Positions 24,593 through 36,215 of a stretch of 64,000 nt of DNA are shown in pieces (the stretch's first letter is position 1; every line of letters starts with the position of its first letter). The notes under the pieces are model-generated. The model saw nothing but the letters and a program-made list of their open reading frames with translations. It did no database searches and was not told the origin of the DNA. The position numbers and the translations under genes are program-made. The stretch comes from Clarkia xantiana subsp. parviflora. Lineage: Eukaryota > Streptophyta > Magnoliopsida > Myrtales > Onagraceae. Location of the stretch: contig JAPTYO010000009.1 of assembly GCA_036873135.1 (NCBI GenBank), positions 22,465,756-22,529,755 on the forward strand, read 5' to 3'.

Positions 24593-25320
24593 TGTTGGAT
24601 ATACGCCCAAACTATCGAATATTGGACTCTATTATTGGGCCACAATCATTATAATTTAAAACTTTATAAAACGGACACCCGGGCCCAAATACTTAGGCCC
24701 AAAACCCGAGTGGCGAAATCCACTCGAGAAGACCCCGAGTGGAAAAAACCACTCGAGCGTATTCGAGCGATGTCCACACTTGGTAATACCAAGTGTGGGG
24801 CGCTCGGGTTACCCGAGCGGTCCTCCAGGGGTACCGTCCGGGTACCCCCTTCATCCGGACGAGTTTTACTCGTCCGGACCTTTAACCCCGGATGATATTT
24901 CACCCGGGGCTCGCCCTTGGAGGCCATTCCCACGCACTTAAACATATTAAGCTCACATACGGTCGAACCGAGGTCAAATGCACCACATTTACGGTCAATG
25001 CCAACTTATATTACGAAACTGCCACAACCGGACCATGAAAGCACTGGAACCGGGGTGGTTCGGTAGGAACTCTATAAATATGAACTCTTCTCCCATCATT
25101 CAAAGGTAATCTTGCTATCTCTCTCTAGCACTTACTTTCTCTCTCTAAAAGTCTATATTCATTTAAGCATCAGAGATGGCTCATCGAGTACCATTCCCCC
25201 CCCCCCCCCCCCCCCGCCCGCCCTTTGTGGTCTCGGTATTGCCCATTTTTGCAGGTATCTCGAGGAGAAGGAAGGGCGGATGTCCGAAGCAAGAAGCACC
25301 CAGGACACCGTGTGCAAACA
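24593..25320 (+). repeat. LARD1 3' LTR
   Basis: A 728-bp LTR beginning TGTTGGATATACGCCC and ending CAAACA, then the target duplication AGCTG at 25321-25325. The TATA box is at 25073-25080. A run of 20 C (25196-25215) replaces a shorter C run in the 5' LTR. It ends about 206 bp beyond the stop codon of the FAF-like gene, so its promoter points toward the 3' end of that gene, antisense to it. Confidence 0.9.
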
Positions 25321-25526
25321 AGCTGCATCCGGGATAATATTGGTATAAAAACTATATAATTAATTAATTAACCCAAATTATTTTACAATTAAAAAAGGAA
25401 GCATTTTCTTTGTTTCACCACTCACCCTATCTCATTTTCTCTGGACTCTCTTTATTATTATTATTATTTTGATTATTTCTATTTTAATCAATGATGATTG
25501 ATTTTACAAAATGCAAGTGATCATCA

Positions 25527-26912
25527 TCAAGGCAGTGCTCCATCTCTTTCTTGATCCTCAAGTAACCCTCCTTGAACCCTCTCTTGTTGGTCTTGGTCGT
25601 CGGATCGGTGAATAAAATGCATTCTTAACCGCCCGTCTTCTCTAGATGCATGTAAAAGCTCCAAGGTAGGTACCATAATCTTCTTCAGCACGAACCGCCC
25701 TTCCCGACGATACGACTTGAAGTACACCCACGGCTTCCCGGAGCTGACGCTAATACTCGATATCGGTGGTGGAAACTGGCCGCCCAATGACCTCGACCTC
25801 CAAAATACCCCATTTCTTATCCTCCTTGGTGGCACGTAATAATATTGCCTCCTCTCAGCAGCTGCTTCCTTCATACCTGTTTAAAGTATATAAAGATTAA
25901 ACTATGTTTTCATATATCACCTTCAAATTTTATGACCTTTATAAAATGTATTTTTTTATACATAGTATCAAAGTGAATGTGTTCAAATTTTTGCAATGTC
26001 AAGTTAAGTCACAATTTAATTAAAAAGTTTCACAAGATGAACCTAACAACATTTTACTACCATTTGAATCACCTTGAAGTTTTAAGACATTCGATGTAAT
26101 GATTCGTTAAATTTTTCACATGATACTAGAATGTGCTGACTCAAATTTCTACGACACCAAAGTTAAACCCTACCTTATATAGTATCAGTGCGTGCAAGTA
26201 AAACCCCAATTTAATTATCTGTCCCCTTCTTAATTTTTTATAATGTGTATTTTTTACCTAAAAATTATATTTACTTTCAGTTTGACCCTTTAAAATTTAA
26301 TGATTACCCCTATTTTTTTTATTTTTTTTAAACATTGAATGTTTGCCTCTAATCCAATTCTTGTCCCCTTGAATATGAATCTTGAATTCGTCCATTTGTC
26401 TATGATATTTCATACAAGTTCAAAATGTTTGAACCCACTCTATTTTTTCGTGAACAACATTTTCCTGCGACCTAAATCTCTAATTGGCAAGGTTTTTACA
26501 TTTTAAATTATGTCACTACTACTTTAATATGTGTACTCTTATACAAAACCAATAATAATACGAATGCATTAAACAATTGTTCAGCTCGAAATTATGAATA
26601 AAGATCTTTAGGCAAACTTTTATTGGTTCTTTTTTCAGTACCTTCTTCTTCTTGGTATTCTTCGTCTTCTTGCATCTTCACCTCCTTCTCATCCACTTCC
26701 TTCTTCTCTTCCATGCATACTTCATCCTCCTCCTCTTGCTGCTCTGACGAGGAGGAAGAAGATGGGGTGGCCGGAATGTGATGAAACAGCGGCGGAAGCG
26801 GGTCTTGGAAAATGTCGCCAAGAGAATGGGTTTTCGGGTTCATCTGCTTCCAAGGATATAGGGTTCCGATGAGAATCGGGTTCTCTACCAAGGGGCTTTC
26901 ACAGGCAGCCAT
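25527..26912 (-). CDS. FANTASTIC FOUR (FAF)-like protein
   Basis: Two exons on the minus strand, 26912-26642 and 25876-25527, joined at donor G|GTACTG and acceptor AAACAG|G with the frame kept, give 206 residues. Residues 1-45 are a Pro-rich leader. Residues about 50-90 are Ser- then Glu/Lys-rich and very acidic. Residues about 123-178 form the FAF domain (formerly DUF3049): FPPPI, then GKPWVYFKSYRREGRFVL, then HASREDGRLRMHF. FAF proteins are plant-specific; characterised members affect shoot meristem size, while FAF-like members have other or unknown roles. The biochemical function here is unknown. I chose the ATG at 26912 for its good context (TCCATGGCT); an in-frame ATG at 26969 would add 19 residues. 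The 765-bp intron shows nothing notable. LARD1 lies in or just beyond the 3'UTR. Confidence 0.85.
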
Positions 26913-26969
26913 GGATGGAGGTGATGGTGTCTTCTTGCTTAATTCTCTCTTATCTATCTCACCATGCAA

Positions 26970-27540
26970 AAGGAAGAAACTACACTTGTCTCTATCTCAT
27001 CATCTTTATCCAATTGGCTTGGTTGTGTAAGGCTGCCTGTTTTTTTTTACTAAATTCAAAACCGAAATATCCGACTCCAAAAATGGTGTTTAGGTCTAAA
27101 TTGTTGGAGATCCTATAGATTTGGAGAGTCTAACGGTGCTTATTCATTTATTCTTTGCCAGAACTGAAGGTGCTATTTTTGGAGAAAAGCTCTGTCGAAA
27201 AGGATTGGTGAAAGCATGTTTGAAGATTTTTAGATTATGATACGAACACGCACAAAAAAGTTGTGTTCGTGCTGTAATAATAACATGATATAATTTCTAT
27301 GCTTTTTTTGTGTTTAGGGTTTACAATATGATAACGCAAAATGATATATGATAAAGTTATTCTACTAAGCACGAATATATTTAGAATTCGGAGAGTCACA
27401 ATTAAAAAAAGATTTTATTTACATAAAACTACTTAAAGTATAAAATATTATCATGCAAACTAAATTACACTAGATTGACGTGTTTTAAACAACAATAGAA
27501 TTGACAAAGATATATATCCTTTACCAATATATAAATTGGC
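26970..27540. other. upstream DNA of the FAF-like gene
   Basis: AT-rich upstream sequence for the minus-strand FAF-like gene. No convincing TATA box or element was identified. Confidence 0.4.
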
Positions 27541-27599
27541 TTGGGTCCTCACCCCTAAAAGCCACTAAACCACCAATAGGTACCAACCCGACCCGACCC

Positions 27600-29588
27600 A
27601 AACTGCACCAACCCGGCCCAATCCAACTGCTTCACACCCTCCGTGCTGTCTCTGAAGTCTGATCAAATCAACTTCCTTCCACCGTACCTGCGCACTGAAC
27701 TAGAGAAGACTTAAACTGTCACCAAGCACCGTTGCACAGAATCCAGAAACCCTAGCAACAGACCATAACCGCTCAACGATTATACAAACGTACACCTTCC
27801 AATCGCTCCCCACTACAGCCCGACATCTTCCTCCCTCATCCACCGTTCTGGCTATTCTCAATTGAGGGTTGGACTGATACTTCGTACAGTTTACCGCTCA
27901 AAGCCATATGCTGCTCTCGCCCTCACCCGTCCCGACCATCCGCCTCTCTTCCCTGTTCACCAACAACACGCCCACCCACGAAGAGAGCCATGTACTCCAA
28001 GATTAGAATCCATCAGTTACAACCACCAACGCCGTCCGCCAGGCCGCTGTTGCTACTTCTATCCGCCCACATCGTTGCTGCTTCTGTACGCGCAGTCCTG
28101 CTTCTACTTAAGCTTCTCTGATTCTATGGAACCCTAACTTCCTCTTGCCATTTCACGTAACACAGGTGTTAGGGCTTCGGTAGCCCCGTCGTTTTCTAGG
28201 CTGAGCTCGGTAGGTCTCTTCGATTTTATGCTACTATCCTACTCTCTTCTACATCGGAACTTCTTGTTATTGTGGTTTTTTGGGAAATGTCGATGAACGA
28301 CAATAACTATAGTGAGTCAGTGACTGCAGGCTATCTATTCTAGGAAAATTACTATTTGGTCTTAAAATTTTGAATTTAGAGTAGCACTGTAACTGAAAAT
28401 TGGAATGTTATAGCATCATTAAGGCATCTCATTCTACTGCTTGTTAATTCTCCCTGCAAACTGAATCATTGTTTCCATGTGCTAGTCTTGATTTGAGCTT
28501 AAAGCGTTCCTCTTTTAGTTTTCTCTTATTTTGTCATAGTTTTTTCTTATAGACCCGCAAGATCAACTCTTACAAGGAAGGCTGGCCAAAAATGTGAGTT
28601 TTGTTGCTTAACCAATAATGTTATATTCTTATCTTAAAAATGGCATATTAGAGTTGCTAGCATGTTTTATCTCCAATTAAAGGGACTTGGTTCATATTAT
28701 CATGTATGATAGCTCCTATAGCATCGACAGAGGGGAAGAAGCGACGGAACAAATCAGATATAGTTGCTACTCCTTTCGTATGAACTGTAAGTTGGAACCT
28801 GTCTAATGAAATTGATACTTGCATGTATATATGTAGATGTAGGATATTCCTTATGCATATCTAAATTTTGTAGATTTACGTTAAGTTACATCTGTGAATG
28901 TAATCATGTATCTTAGCTTTAGTAATGCATGGTCTTATCTGTTTGTCGTGTAGCTGCTATGACTATGAGTCTATGCAGTTAAGTTACATCCTCAAACCAC
29001 CAATTGCTTCATACTTCTGAGGGGAAAACCATGGATAATTCCCACAATTCAGAGTAGAATTAACTATGGCCAAAAAAGAAAAAATTGAATTAATTTATAT
29101 AAATGTAGCTACTAAATAGATTACGAAACGAAATACTTAGAAGAGAGCCCTAGTAACGTGAATATGGTAATAGGAAAAAAATTGACTGAAATATTAATCT
29201 ACAATTACGAATCATAAGCATTATCTACGAATTCACAATTGAGTTTATTTAATTACTTCAGTTGATGTAAAAGGAAAGGGGAATTGTAGGTCACGTATGT
29301 GGAGCTTCCTCTGTTATTCTGTATGCCTAAACTGTATAACCATTCAATTGCCTCAGCTAATTATTGCAACAAAAAACCCTGTATTTATTAATTAAAACAA
29401 TTTCAAAGAAAATACAGGTTTGTTTCAATTAATGCTGCAACTTTGATCTATGGTTTCTTCATGTTCATCCATCTCTTTGTTTATGTAGGTGCAATAAAAA
29501 AAACTAAATCAACTGAAGGAGGACAACGAACAACTGTCATTGAAAAAAGTAGATTGGTTGTGAACAAAAATTCTTTAATATCAATCTG
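27600..29588 (+). ncRNA. possible spliced transcript, coding status unclear
   Basis: A GC-richer, CT-rich stretch (about 27600-28200, with AACCCTAG motifs typical of plant 5'UTRs) is followed by exon-like blocks with good splice borders. These are 28553-28593 (TTCTTATAG acceptor, GTGAGT donor), a block ending at 28786 (GTAAGT donor) and 29489-29588 (TTATGTAG acceptor, GGTAATTC donor edge). No long frame survives joining of these blocks; the 91-codon frame at 27862-28137 is uncharacterised. It could be a long non-coding RNA, a degraded gene, or chance. Confidence 0.25.
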
Positions 29589-29599
29589 GTAATTCCTCT

Positions 29600-30479
29600 A
29601 TTTCCCCCTCACTATAAATCTTCTTGCTCTTATTTATTCTTAGTAGTTAAATTTTGCGGAGCTTCTAGACTTATTGTTCCAGCAAGACCATTAGTTTTTC
29701 ATATAATTATATCTTGTTTAGGCTGATTAAGCTCATACTTCATAGACTTTTTTGCTAGCTTGTTGTATTCGTAATATCAAGATGGTATTGATTTTGGGTC
29801 TTACGGTCTTGGTTTAATGGTACCTAATTTGATGAGATGAATGATATGCTTTGAGATTGTTCGTGGGAGATCTTCTGGTGGTGGCAATCTAGCTTTTTTT
29901 TTTTTTCTTTCAAAAAGTCAACTGATTTCGTTGATATAAAAAGTACAATAAGATTTTTTATAGACTAGCATGACAAATCAGTATAGCATATAAATCTATC
30001 CAGATTCTTGTAGATGGGTTGTGGCTTTGTGTTAACAAGTCATGCTCTCTTTGTAATTAATTATTAATTATAAAGTTGTTAGCACATATTTCTGTTTTTA
30101 ATTCTAACTTTGATCTAACTTAGTAAATGAAGGAGATGTGATTGAATTCTTTAATTTTTCGCTCAAAAATTTGTTTCAGATGGTGATTCTTCAAGATAAT
30201 TATCATCATGGTCAATGAAATGGAGAGAAGCAAATATTTTTTGCACTTGCTCTTGTTTAGTGGTGTTTGTTGTTCCTGCAAGATGAGGGCCTTAACATGG
30301 TGTTGATGACATTATATTCCTTACATATTAAGTGACACATAGAGATTATGTCTACACATTTAGGTTGTGTTCTCAACTTGTAGGCCAGAGATCATTAATT
30401 CTTCTACAATCAATTTCCACTTCTTCTTGCAGGTTAACTTTTTCTGGGTTCCATGTTTAGACACTTCAATTCTGCATGC
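29600..30479. other. intergenic DNA, no gene seen
   Basis: AT-rich sequence without a supported frame; it may hold later introns or exons of the possible transcript upstream. Confidence 0.4.
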
Positions 30480-30487
30480 AGTAGAGA

Positions 30488-31080
30488 TAGGGCTGGCGAT
30501 GGTGAGGGTATGGTGCGAATAGCACTAATACCATAACCATACCATATTTTTTTCACTTATACCATAACAATAACCACTGCGGTTATGATTTTTCATACCA
30601 TAACCATAACTATGGTTTTTAACCACGATTAAACCATTTAACCACAATCATTCAAACTAATACAACATCATTGTTTCATACAAGAAAAGTAAACATACAT
30701 TCATTGTTTCTTACACGAAATCCAAATTAAACATAACTTCATTGTTTCACTTAATTAAAAAAAACACATCTTAGGCCGCCTATCACTTGCGATCCTCGAT
30801 CCTCATTCGCCATCACTTCCAATCGTGGTTACCTAATAATAAGAAATATAGACAAAAAAAAAACTGTGGGTGGGAAAGGGGACGGAATAAGAATTATAAT
30901 ATTTGACTAATAATTAAAGTATAATAATAATGTATATATATATATATATAAAAATATAAGTACTAGTAATATATATATATTAATATTATATACATATAGA
31001 GGTGATGGTTATAACCGCGGTTATGGACTGAATACCATAACCATGGTTATTTGATTTTCACCGCGCCATTGCCGACCCTA
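30488..31080. mobile_element. non-autonomous hAT-type element
   Basis: 593 bp with ends TAGGGCTGGCGATGG and, inverted, TAGGGTCGGCAATGG, flanked by the exact 8-bp duplication AGTAGAGA (30480-30487 and 31081-31088). Sub-terminal ACCATAACCAT and GGTTATGG motifs recur in both arms, as is usual for hAT elements. No coding sequence. Confidence 0.9.
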
Positions 31081-31088
31081 AGTAGAGA

Positions 31089-31643
31089 TAGAGTTGCTCA
31101 TTTGGGATGATTTGTAGTTTCGTAATAAAAGCGTAGTTCTATGTAACTTGTGGAGGTATTGTCTAATATCTATATATTATATAATATAATTCTGAAAATT
31201 CTTCTAACATGTTGAGTGTTGACAAGTAATTTTTTTGCATAACTTTCTCTTTCTTATGTGTTAAAATGAAATCAATTGATTGGTCCATGTCAATTTCGAT
31301 AAGTTACATCACCATATCACCTCCACATGGAACTCTAGAAATGAAACAAAGCACCACATTCCATATTACGCACCGTTTCATTTTCAAGTGTGCAAATTTG
31401 AGTTTTAAACCTCATACAAAAGAAAATTGCAAGTTTGCACTCAAATAAATAAATTTGTAAAGTATACTAAAATTGGTCGAAAAAAAGATAAATAACCGTT
31501 ATCGACTTAATAGAAAATCCCTTCTCCACCAAGACGATCGAGCCTGTGTGACGAGGCTTGGTTCATATTCGACATTATTTTATTGTGGAGGTTGACCCTC
31601 CTACGAAGCATATAGCAACATCGAGCCGCTACAAACAAATGGA
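31089..31643. other. intergenic DNA, no gene seen
   Basis: AT-rich sequence between a hAT-type element and an uncharacterised frame. A 60-codon frame at 31266-31448 has no recognisable features. Confidence 0.4.
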
Positions 31644-31922
31644 ATGGATGAGTTTTCACTAAATGTCTTCACTTTGGACGAGCTAATTGCTAAGGATCAT
31701 GCTCATGAAGAATATAAGGCCAAACTTAAAAATGAAGAATTTCTTCGCCAATCGGAAGAGATGGAACAATATGAAGCAGCTTACGCTAACGCATATGCCA
31801 TCGTCGAACCGACAATACCCAACACAATCGATGAGTGTGTGGCAACAAATCCTGTCCCGGAGGTAACCAAGTTTGACTCTACAAAAGGAAAGACTCGATT
31901 GGTAAAGACATCCAAGTGTTAA
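31644..31922 (+). CDS. hypothetical protein, 92 codons
   Basis: An open frame of 92 residues starting MDEFSLNVFTLDELIAKDH. It is charged, mostly helical in composition (Glu, Lys, Ala), with no signal peptide, membrane segment or motif that I recognise. Upstream in the same region (31560-31640) the sequence is not clearly coding. It may be a fragment of a larger gene or of an eroded transposon gene. No function is proposed. Confidence 0.3.
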   Translation: MDEFSLNVFTLDELIAKDHAHEEYKAKLKNEEFLRQSEEMEQYEAAYANAYAIVEPTIPNTIDECVATNPVPEVTKFDSTKGKTRLVKTSKC

Positions 31923-32593
31923 GTCTTTCATAGTTTTTACTAATTATTATAACAGTAATTGTCTTTTTAAAAGTATTGTAGTTTGATTGATGAATGTACA
32001 AGCAGTAGTATCTTTGGCAGTGAATGTTGTACTGAATTTGTAACTATATTTTTATCTAATTATTGCATACTTATATTTATATATTTTATCGTATTAGTAT
32101 TAATATCACCATAAAATTTACATAAACCTAAAATATGTGCGTGTTTATAAATGCGTGTGCGCGTGCATCGCACGCGCGATACAACTATAATACATAAAAC
32201 TACTAATATATTAACTGCTCACATTACTCGCTATAACATTCTTGTAAATTTATAAAATAAATACTGAGTCTTTTTATTTTGTACTTATAATATATCATAC
32301 AAAGTCCAATATATACACTTTATAAACTATATGGATGTAACGAGATGTAATTTCATATTACATCTCACGTTAAATCCATCTTACATTGCTTGACAAATTA
32401 AATTAGGTAATGCGCATAGTAATGTGATGACCATTTTAATATGAGATTACGTCCAAACTTTATTCACTGTTATGTGAGCTCACGTAAAAAAACGGATATA
32501 GTGTGAGATTACATCCAAGATTACATAGTATTTATTATTTCATTATTGCTCATTAAATAGATAAATTAATTTGAATGATATTTATAGTTTATG

Positions 32594-33220
32594 GGTTGAA
32601 AGGTATTTTGTGCCATATGTTTGACCAAAGTTGGTTTTGGTGCAACATCTTTTTTTTGTAGTCTTTTGGTGCATCCGTTAGTTAGCTGTTAAATATTGTA
32701 TTTTATTCATTTTAGTCATCCAATTTATATCCATAACTTTTAATTTTTACAATTGAGTCCCTAAAATATTTAAATCGAACCTCAGGTCAATTAACCGAGC
32801 CAGGGTCTGACACATGGCTGGTTTAGACCTTGGCTAGGGACGCCCAGATCTGGCGACCCTAGCCATGGTCTGGCCCAACCATAGGTCGGACTCTGGCTGG
32901 GTCAATTTGGCCATAGGGTCTGATTGACCAAATTGGACCCTAGGACGAAATTGGCCTAGCCAGGGTCTGACCCATGGCTGGGTCAGGCCCTGGCCAGGTT
33001 TCCTGGACTTGGGCGGCCCTGACCAGGATCTGACGCAGCCATGGTTCGGAGCCGACTAGGACAATTGGACCTAGGGTCCGTTTTAAATTGTTTATGAAAT
33101 AAATTGTAAAAATTAAAAGTTAGAGATATAAATTGGATGCTAAAATGAATAAAATAAAAGTATTTAACAGTCAACTAACAGATGCACCAAAAGTCTACAA
33201 AAAAAATATTGTACCAAAAG
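32594..33220. mobile_element. foldback TIR element
   Basis: The arms at about 32594-32780 and 33065-33220 are imperfect inverted repeats (for example CTTTTGGTGCATCCGTTAG at the left, its complement at the right). The core at about 32780-33065 is a GC-rich imperfect hairpin built on CCAGGGTCTGACCCATGGC-like units. The outer 45 bp of the left arm (GGGTTGAAAGG onward) has no partner at the right, so the right end is shortened. Same family as 6084 and 3330-3861. Confidence 0.7.
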
Positions 33221-33224
33221 AGTA

Positions 33225-33867
33225 AAGTTTTTTTCGTTACATTTTTTATGAAAATTATCTTATGTATAAAAAATGTTTCAATTAATATAATTGTATTGGC
33301 CAAAAAAAATTAATAGAATTGTAATAGCTATGCAATTTTTTTAATATATGGTTTTTATAGTCTATGAATAGATTATACGTATGAAAACAAAATATAAAGT
33401 TTAAGAAGTAGGTTAGTTATTCTCAAAATAAATTTTCGTTTAAATATTATCATATTAAAATACACTATAATCACATATAAATTAATATAATAATAATAAA
33501 GTCACATTAAAATGCATACAAAACACTGCAATCACTAACATTACATTACGTAGCTTACATTACTTGTAATTTCACATTTCAAGTAATCTCTCATTACGTC
33601 CATCATAACTCATAAGCGTTATTTTAATCTTAAAAACCGGGAGTCTCGACCCGTAGATCGATGCTACCTTAGCCAGTTTATTGTGTGCTTGGAAGTTTAG
33701 ACTGACTACGATGTTAAACTCGGCGTTGTAGAGATTCGAACATGTAGACTCTCATACTATGTAAAGAATAAGAACCACGTTTTAACCTACTATCTCATAA
33801 GCTAAAACTTATATATGAATACATTCAACACAACCGTATACATATTTCAACAGCCTCCCACCTCAGC
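33225..33867. other. intergenic DNA, no gene seen
   Basis: AT-rich sequence with no supported gene or element end. Confidence 0.5.
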
Positions 33868-33875
33868 ATTACATG

Positions 33876-34841
33876 CAGTGACAGATGTATGTGTAAAATG
33901 GGGTTACAAACGTAACCCCATTATCGAGTATTTCCAGTGGTACCATAAGTTTATTTCTAAATAAAAATATACCATGATCTCCATTATTAAAATGTAAGAT
34001 CCTCATTATTTTGTACAAGACACGAAGATCCCCATTATTTGAGTGTAAGACCCAAATTATTTTGTGCAAGACACTAGGACCCTGTTATTAAGTTGTAAGA
34101 CCCCATTATTATTTTGTAACACTCAACTCTCATTCAATCAATCCAAGAGAAAATCTCATCAATTTTAAGGTTTGAATTTTTTTTACTTGAAGAGTACACA
34201 GTTGTAGATTTTATTATTCGCTTCTTTTTTCCTAGACTATGAGTTATAATTACTCTAATCTAATATGATACGAGAGGTCCAATAGGGAAAAAGTATTTAA
34301 TCATACAATATTTTTTAACAAAATTGTTTTTTTATTTTAAAATGTACAAATGTTTCAAAACAATGATAACTGATAGTTCTTTTAACATCTCGTCCAAAAT
34401 TGTCATCAAATACATTTTAAATTAACAAGTAAATGAATACTCTTTTGGATATCAAACACAATACCAAATAAATTGTATTAATGCTACAATAGTGTCATAA
34501 AACGATTAAAACCCAATTGATCCACAATCGATATTGGTCTGATTTGACTCAATTGTAACATTTGTATAACAAATATGGTTTAGTTGCGATACTCTGAAAA
34601 GTACTTATTAAATTTGTACATTTGAAATATATTGAACAACAATTTTGGATAAATAATTGAAGAAATTATCAATTATCATATTTTTGAAATATGTATATTT
34701 TAAAACATGTTAGTAACTAAAAGTATTTTTTTAAATAAATTTAATGTATTTTACATAATTTTTTTTAAAAAATATATTAAATTTTGCAATTTTTTTTTTG
34801 CACAAAGTATCCCCATTATCGAAGCCCTGGATCCGCCACTG
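33876..34841. mobile_element. non-autonomous hAT-like element
   Basis: 966 bp whose ends read CAGTGACAGATG and, inverted, CAGTGGCGGATC, flanked by the exact 8-bp duplication ATTACATG (33868-33875 and 34842-34849). Short TIRs of the CAGTGGCGGA type with 8-bp duplications fit the hAT superfamily. It contains no transposase frame. Its right end is 278 bp before the start codon of the germin-like gene, so it lies in that gene's upstream region. Confidence 0.8.
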
Positions 34842-35004
34842 ATTACATGCACTTGGATGGATATTTTAACTTTCAGTAGTTGATTTTTCACAATTAGAAT
34901 AGACAATCAAAGAAAAATTAAAACGGATTCAACGCAATCAAATAACTAGACATCTGTTTTTTAGCAAATAACAAAGAACCAACCACTATTAACCGCAATA
35001 GTAA

Positions 35005-35013
35005 TATATAAAA
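35005..35013 (+). promoter_or_regulatory. TATA box of the germin-like gene
   Basis: TATATAAAA lies 107 bp upstream of the ATG at 35120, at a plausible distance for a leader of about 75-80 bases. CT-rich leader sequence (35030-35115) follows. Confidence 0.65.
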
Positions 35014-35119
35014 AGGCCTCATAAGTCATATCTCTCTTCATCTCTCCATAGCGGCCTGGAAAATACATCATCATTTCACTCTCATTATTCCAGGCCGCCT
35101 GATCAACCTCTCTCCGGCC

Positions 35120-35761
35120 ATGGCTTCCAAAACTCATCATCTCCTTCTTATATTTATCCTCGTAGCCGCTGAAACCCTAATTGCACCACGGGGGACCGTA
35201 ACCGCTTCAGACCCAGACCTCCTCTCCGACTTTTCACTCCCGCCAGGGACCACATCGTCACCCGACGCCACTTTCTTCACCTTCAATGGAACCCGATCCA
35301 TCTTAGACGCTGTGGCCCCCGCCACAATCAATCTCACCAGAATCACCGCCGCCGAATTTCCTGCCCTAGCCGGTCTCGGCGTCTCATACTCCATTTTACA
35401 GTTTCCGACTCAAATCCCGAATGGGGTCCATTTGCACCCCAGGGCATCAGAGCTACTCTTCTTGGTTAAGGGGGAACTCGAAGTAGGGTTTGTGGATACC
35501 ACAAATAAGCTTTTTTCCCAAACCCTAAAGCCTGGAGATATATTCCTGTTCCCCAAAGGTTTGATCCATTTTCAATATAACCCTAGTTTGAATGAGCCGG
35601 CACTTGCGATTGCGGCGTTCGGAAGCTCGAATCCTGGGACTGTCTCTATCCCGAACTCGTTGTTTACGACCGGTATCGATGATAATATCTTGGCAAAGGC
35701 GTTGAAAACTGATGTTAGAACCATTCAGGCTCTCAAGGGAGGGCTTGCTCCTAAGGCGTAA
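35120..35761 (+). CDS. germin-like protein (secreted cupin)
   Basis: One exon of 213 residues, the usual length for germin-like proteins. Residues 1 to about 29 form a hydrophobic signal peptide, so the protein should be secreted to the cell wall. The cupin metal site is complete: H104 and H106 in GVHLHPRASE, E111, and H150 in PKGLIHFQYNP. These ligands bind manganese in characterised germins. Possible N-glycosylation sites are N56 and N71. Characterised relatives show oxalate oxidase or superoxide dismutase activity, or none; the activity here cannot be deduced. There is no cysteine at all, so the N-terminal disulfide of classical germins is absent, pointing to a divergent subgroup related to GLP9 or ABP19/20-like proteins. 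The start follows a clean TATA box and leader. Confidence 0.92.
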   Translation: MASKTHHLLLIFILVAAETLIAPRGTVTASDPDLLSDFSLPPGTTSSPDATFFTFNGTRSILDAVAPATINLTRITAAEFPALAGLGVSYSILQFPTQIPNGVHLHPRASELLFLVKGELEVGFVDTTNKLFSQTLKPGDIFLFPKGLIHFQYNPSLNEPALAIAAFGSSNPGTVSIPNSLFTTGIDDNILAKALKTDVRTIQALKGGLAPKA

Positions 35762-36215
35762 ATTATAATCTCATGATCAACATTCACTTAAGCATATAAC
35801 CCTTATTTTAGGGTTGGATTTGGCGGTATATTTGCTTCGGTAAAATGTTTTTTTACTGAAAAAGCTATTAAGAAAGGTGGATTAATTAAGTGAGTGTAAT
35901 CATTGTTTGGAAAAGTAATATACGTTAAGAATAGAAGGCAACTTATTTTATGCGCATATTCTAAATCGCTTAATCTAGACGTTGGTATATTATAGGGTTG
36001 AAAAAAAAACCGATCCGGCCTAACTGGACCGGAACTAGTCCGGAATTGGACCATTTGGAACTGGTCTAGTACAAAGAGTAAATCAATATTAATAAAAAAA
36101 AAAATTGGCCAAATAAAAGGAATGGGCTAGTATTGGCGACCCTAGGTCTATCCCGCTACGTAATGTTTGAGCTCTCCTTCTCACGGTCTGGATTTTTTTC
36201 CTACCAGACTTAGTG
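35762..36215. other. 3' flank of the germin-like gene with hAT fragment
   Basis: Likely 3'UTR and intergenic DNA. At 35992-36100 a sequence starting TAGGGTTGAAAAAAAAACC, followed by CCGGAACTAGTCCGG-like motifs, matches one end of the hAT-type element at 37185-37599; its other end is missing. Confidence 0.5.

Larger units (their letters stand above)
7629..25320 (+). mobile_element. LARD1: compound non-coding gypsy-type LTR element
   Basis: The outer LTRs (7629-8432 and 24593-25320) begin TGTTGG and the 3' LTR ends CAAACA. The complex is flanked by the exact 5-bp repeat AGCTG (7624-7628 and 25321-25325), so it behaves as one insertion. Inside is a third, truncated LTR start (14918-15050). The internal region upstream of it (about 11.2-14.9 kb) recurs at 21.1-24.6 kb with very high similarity. 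A Copia element (C1) starts inside the middle LTR. Apart from an integrase-tail remnant at 10919-11020, LARD1 has no recognisable coding sequence, so it is a large retrotransposon derivative whose mobility would depend on other elements. Confidence 0.85.

Noticed and set aside
27862..28137. 91-codon frame as a protein gene
   Set aside because: Composition is CT-rich like a leader, there is no recognisable domain, and it sits before probable splice sites.
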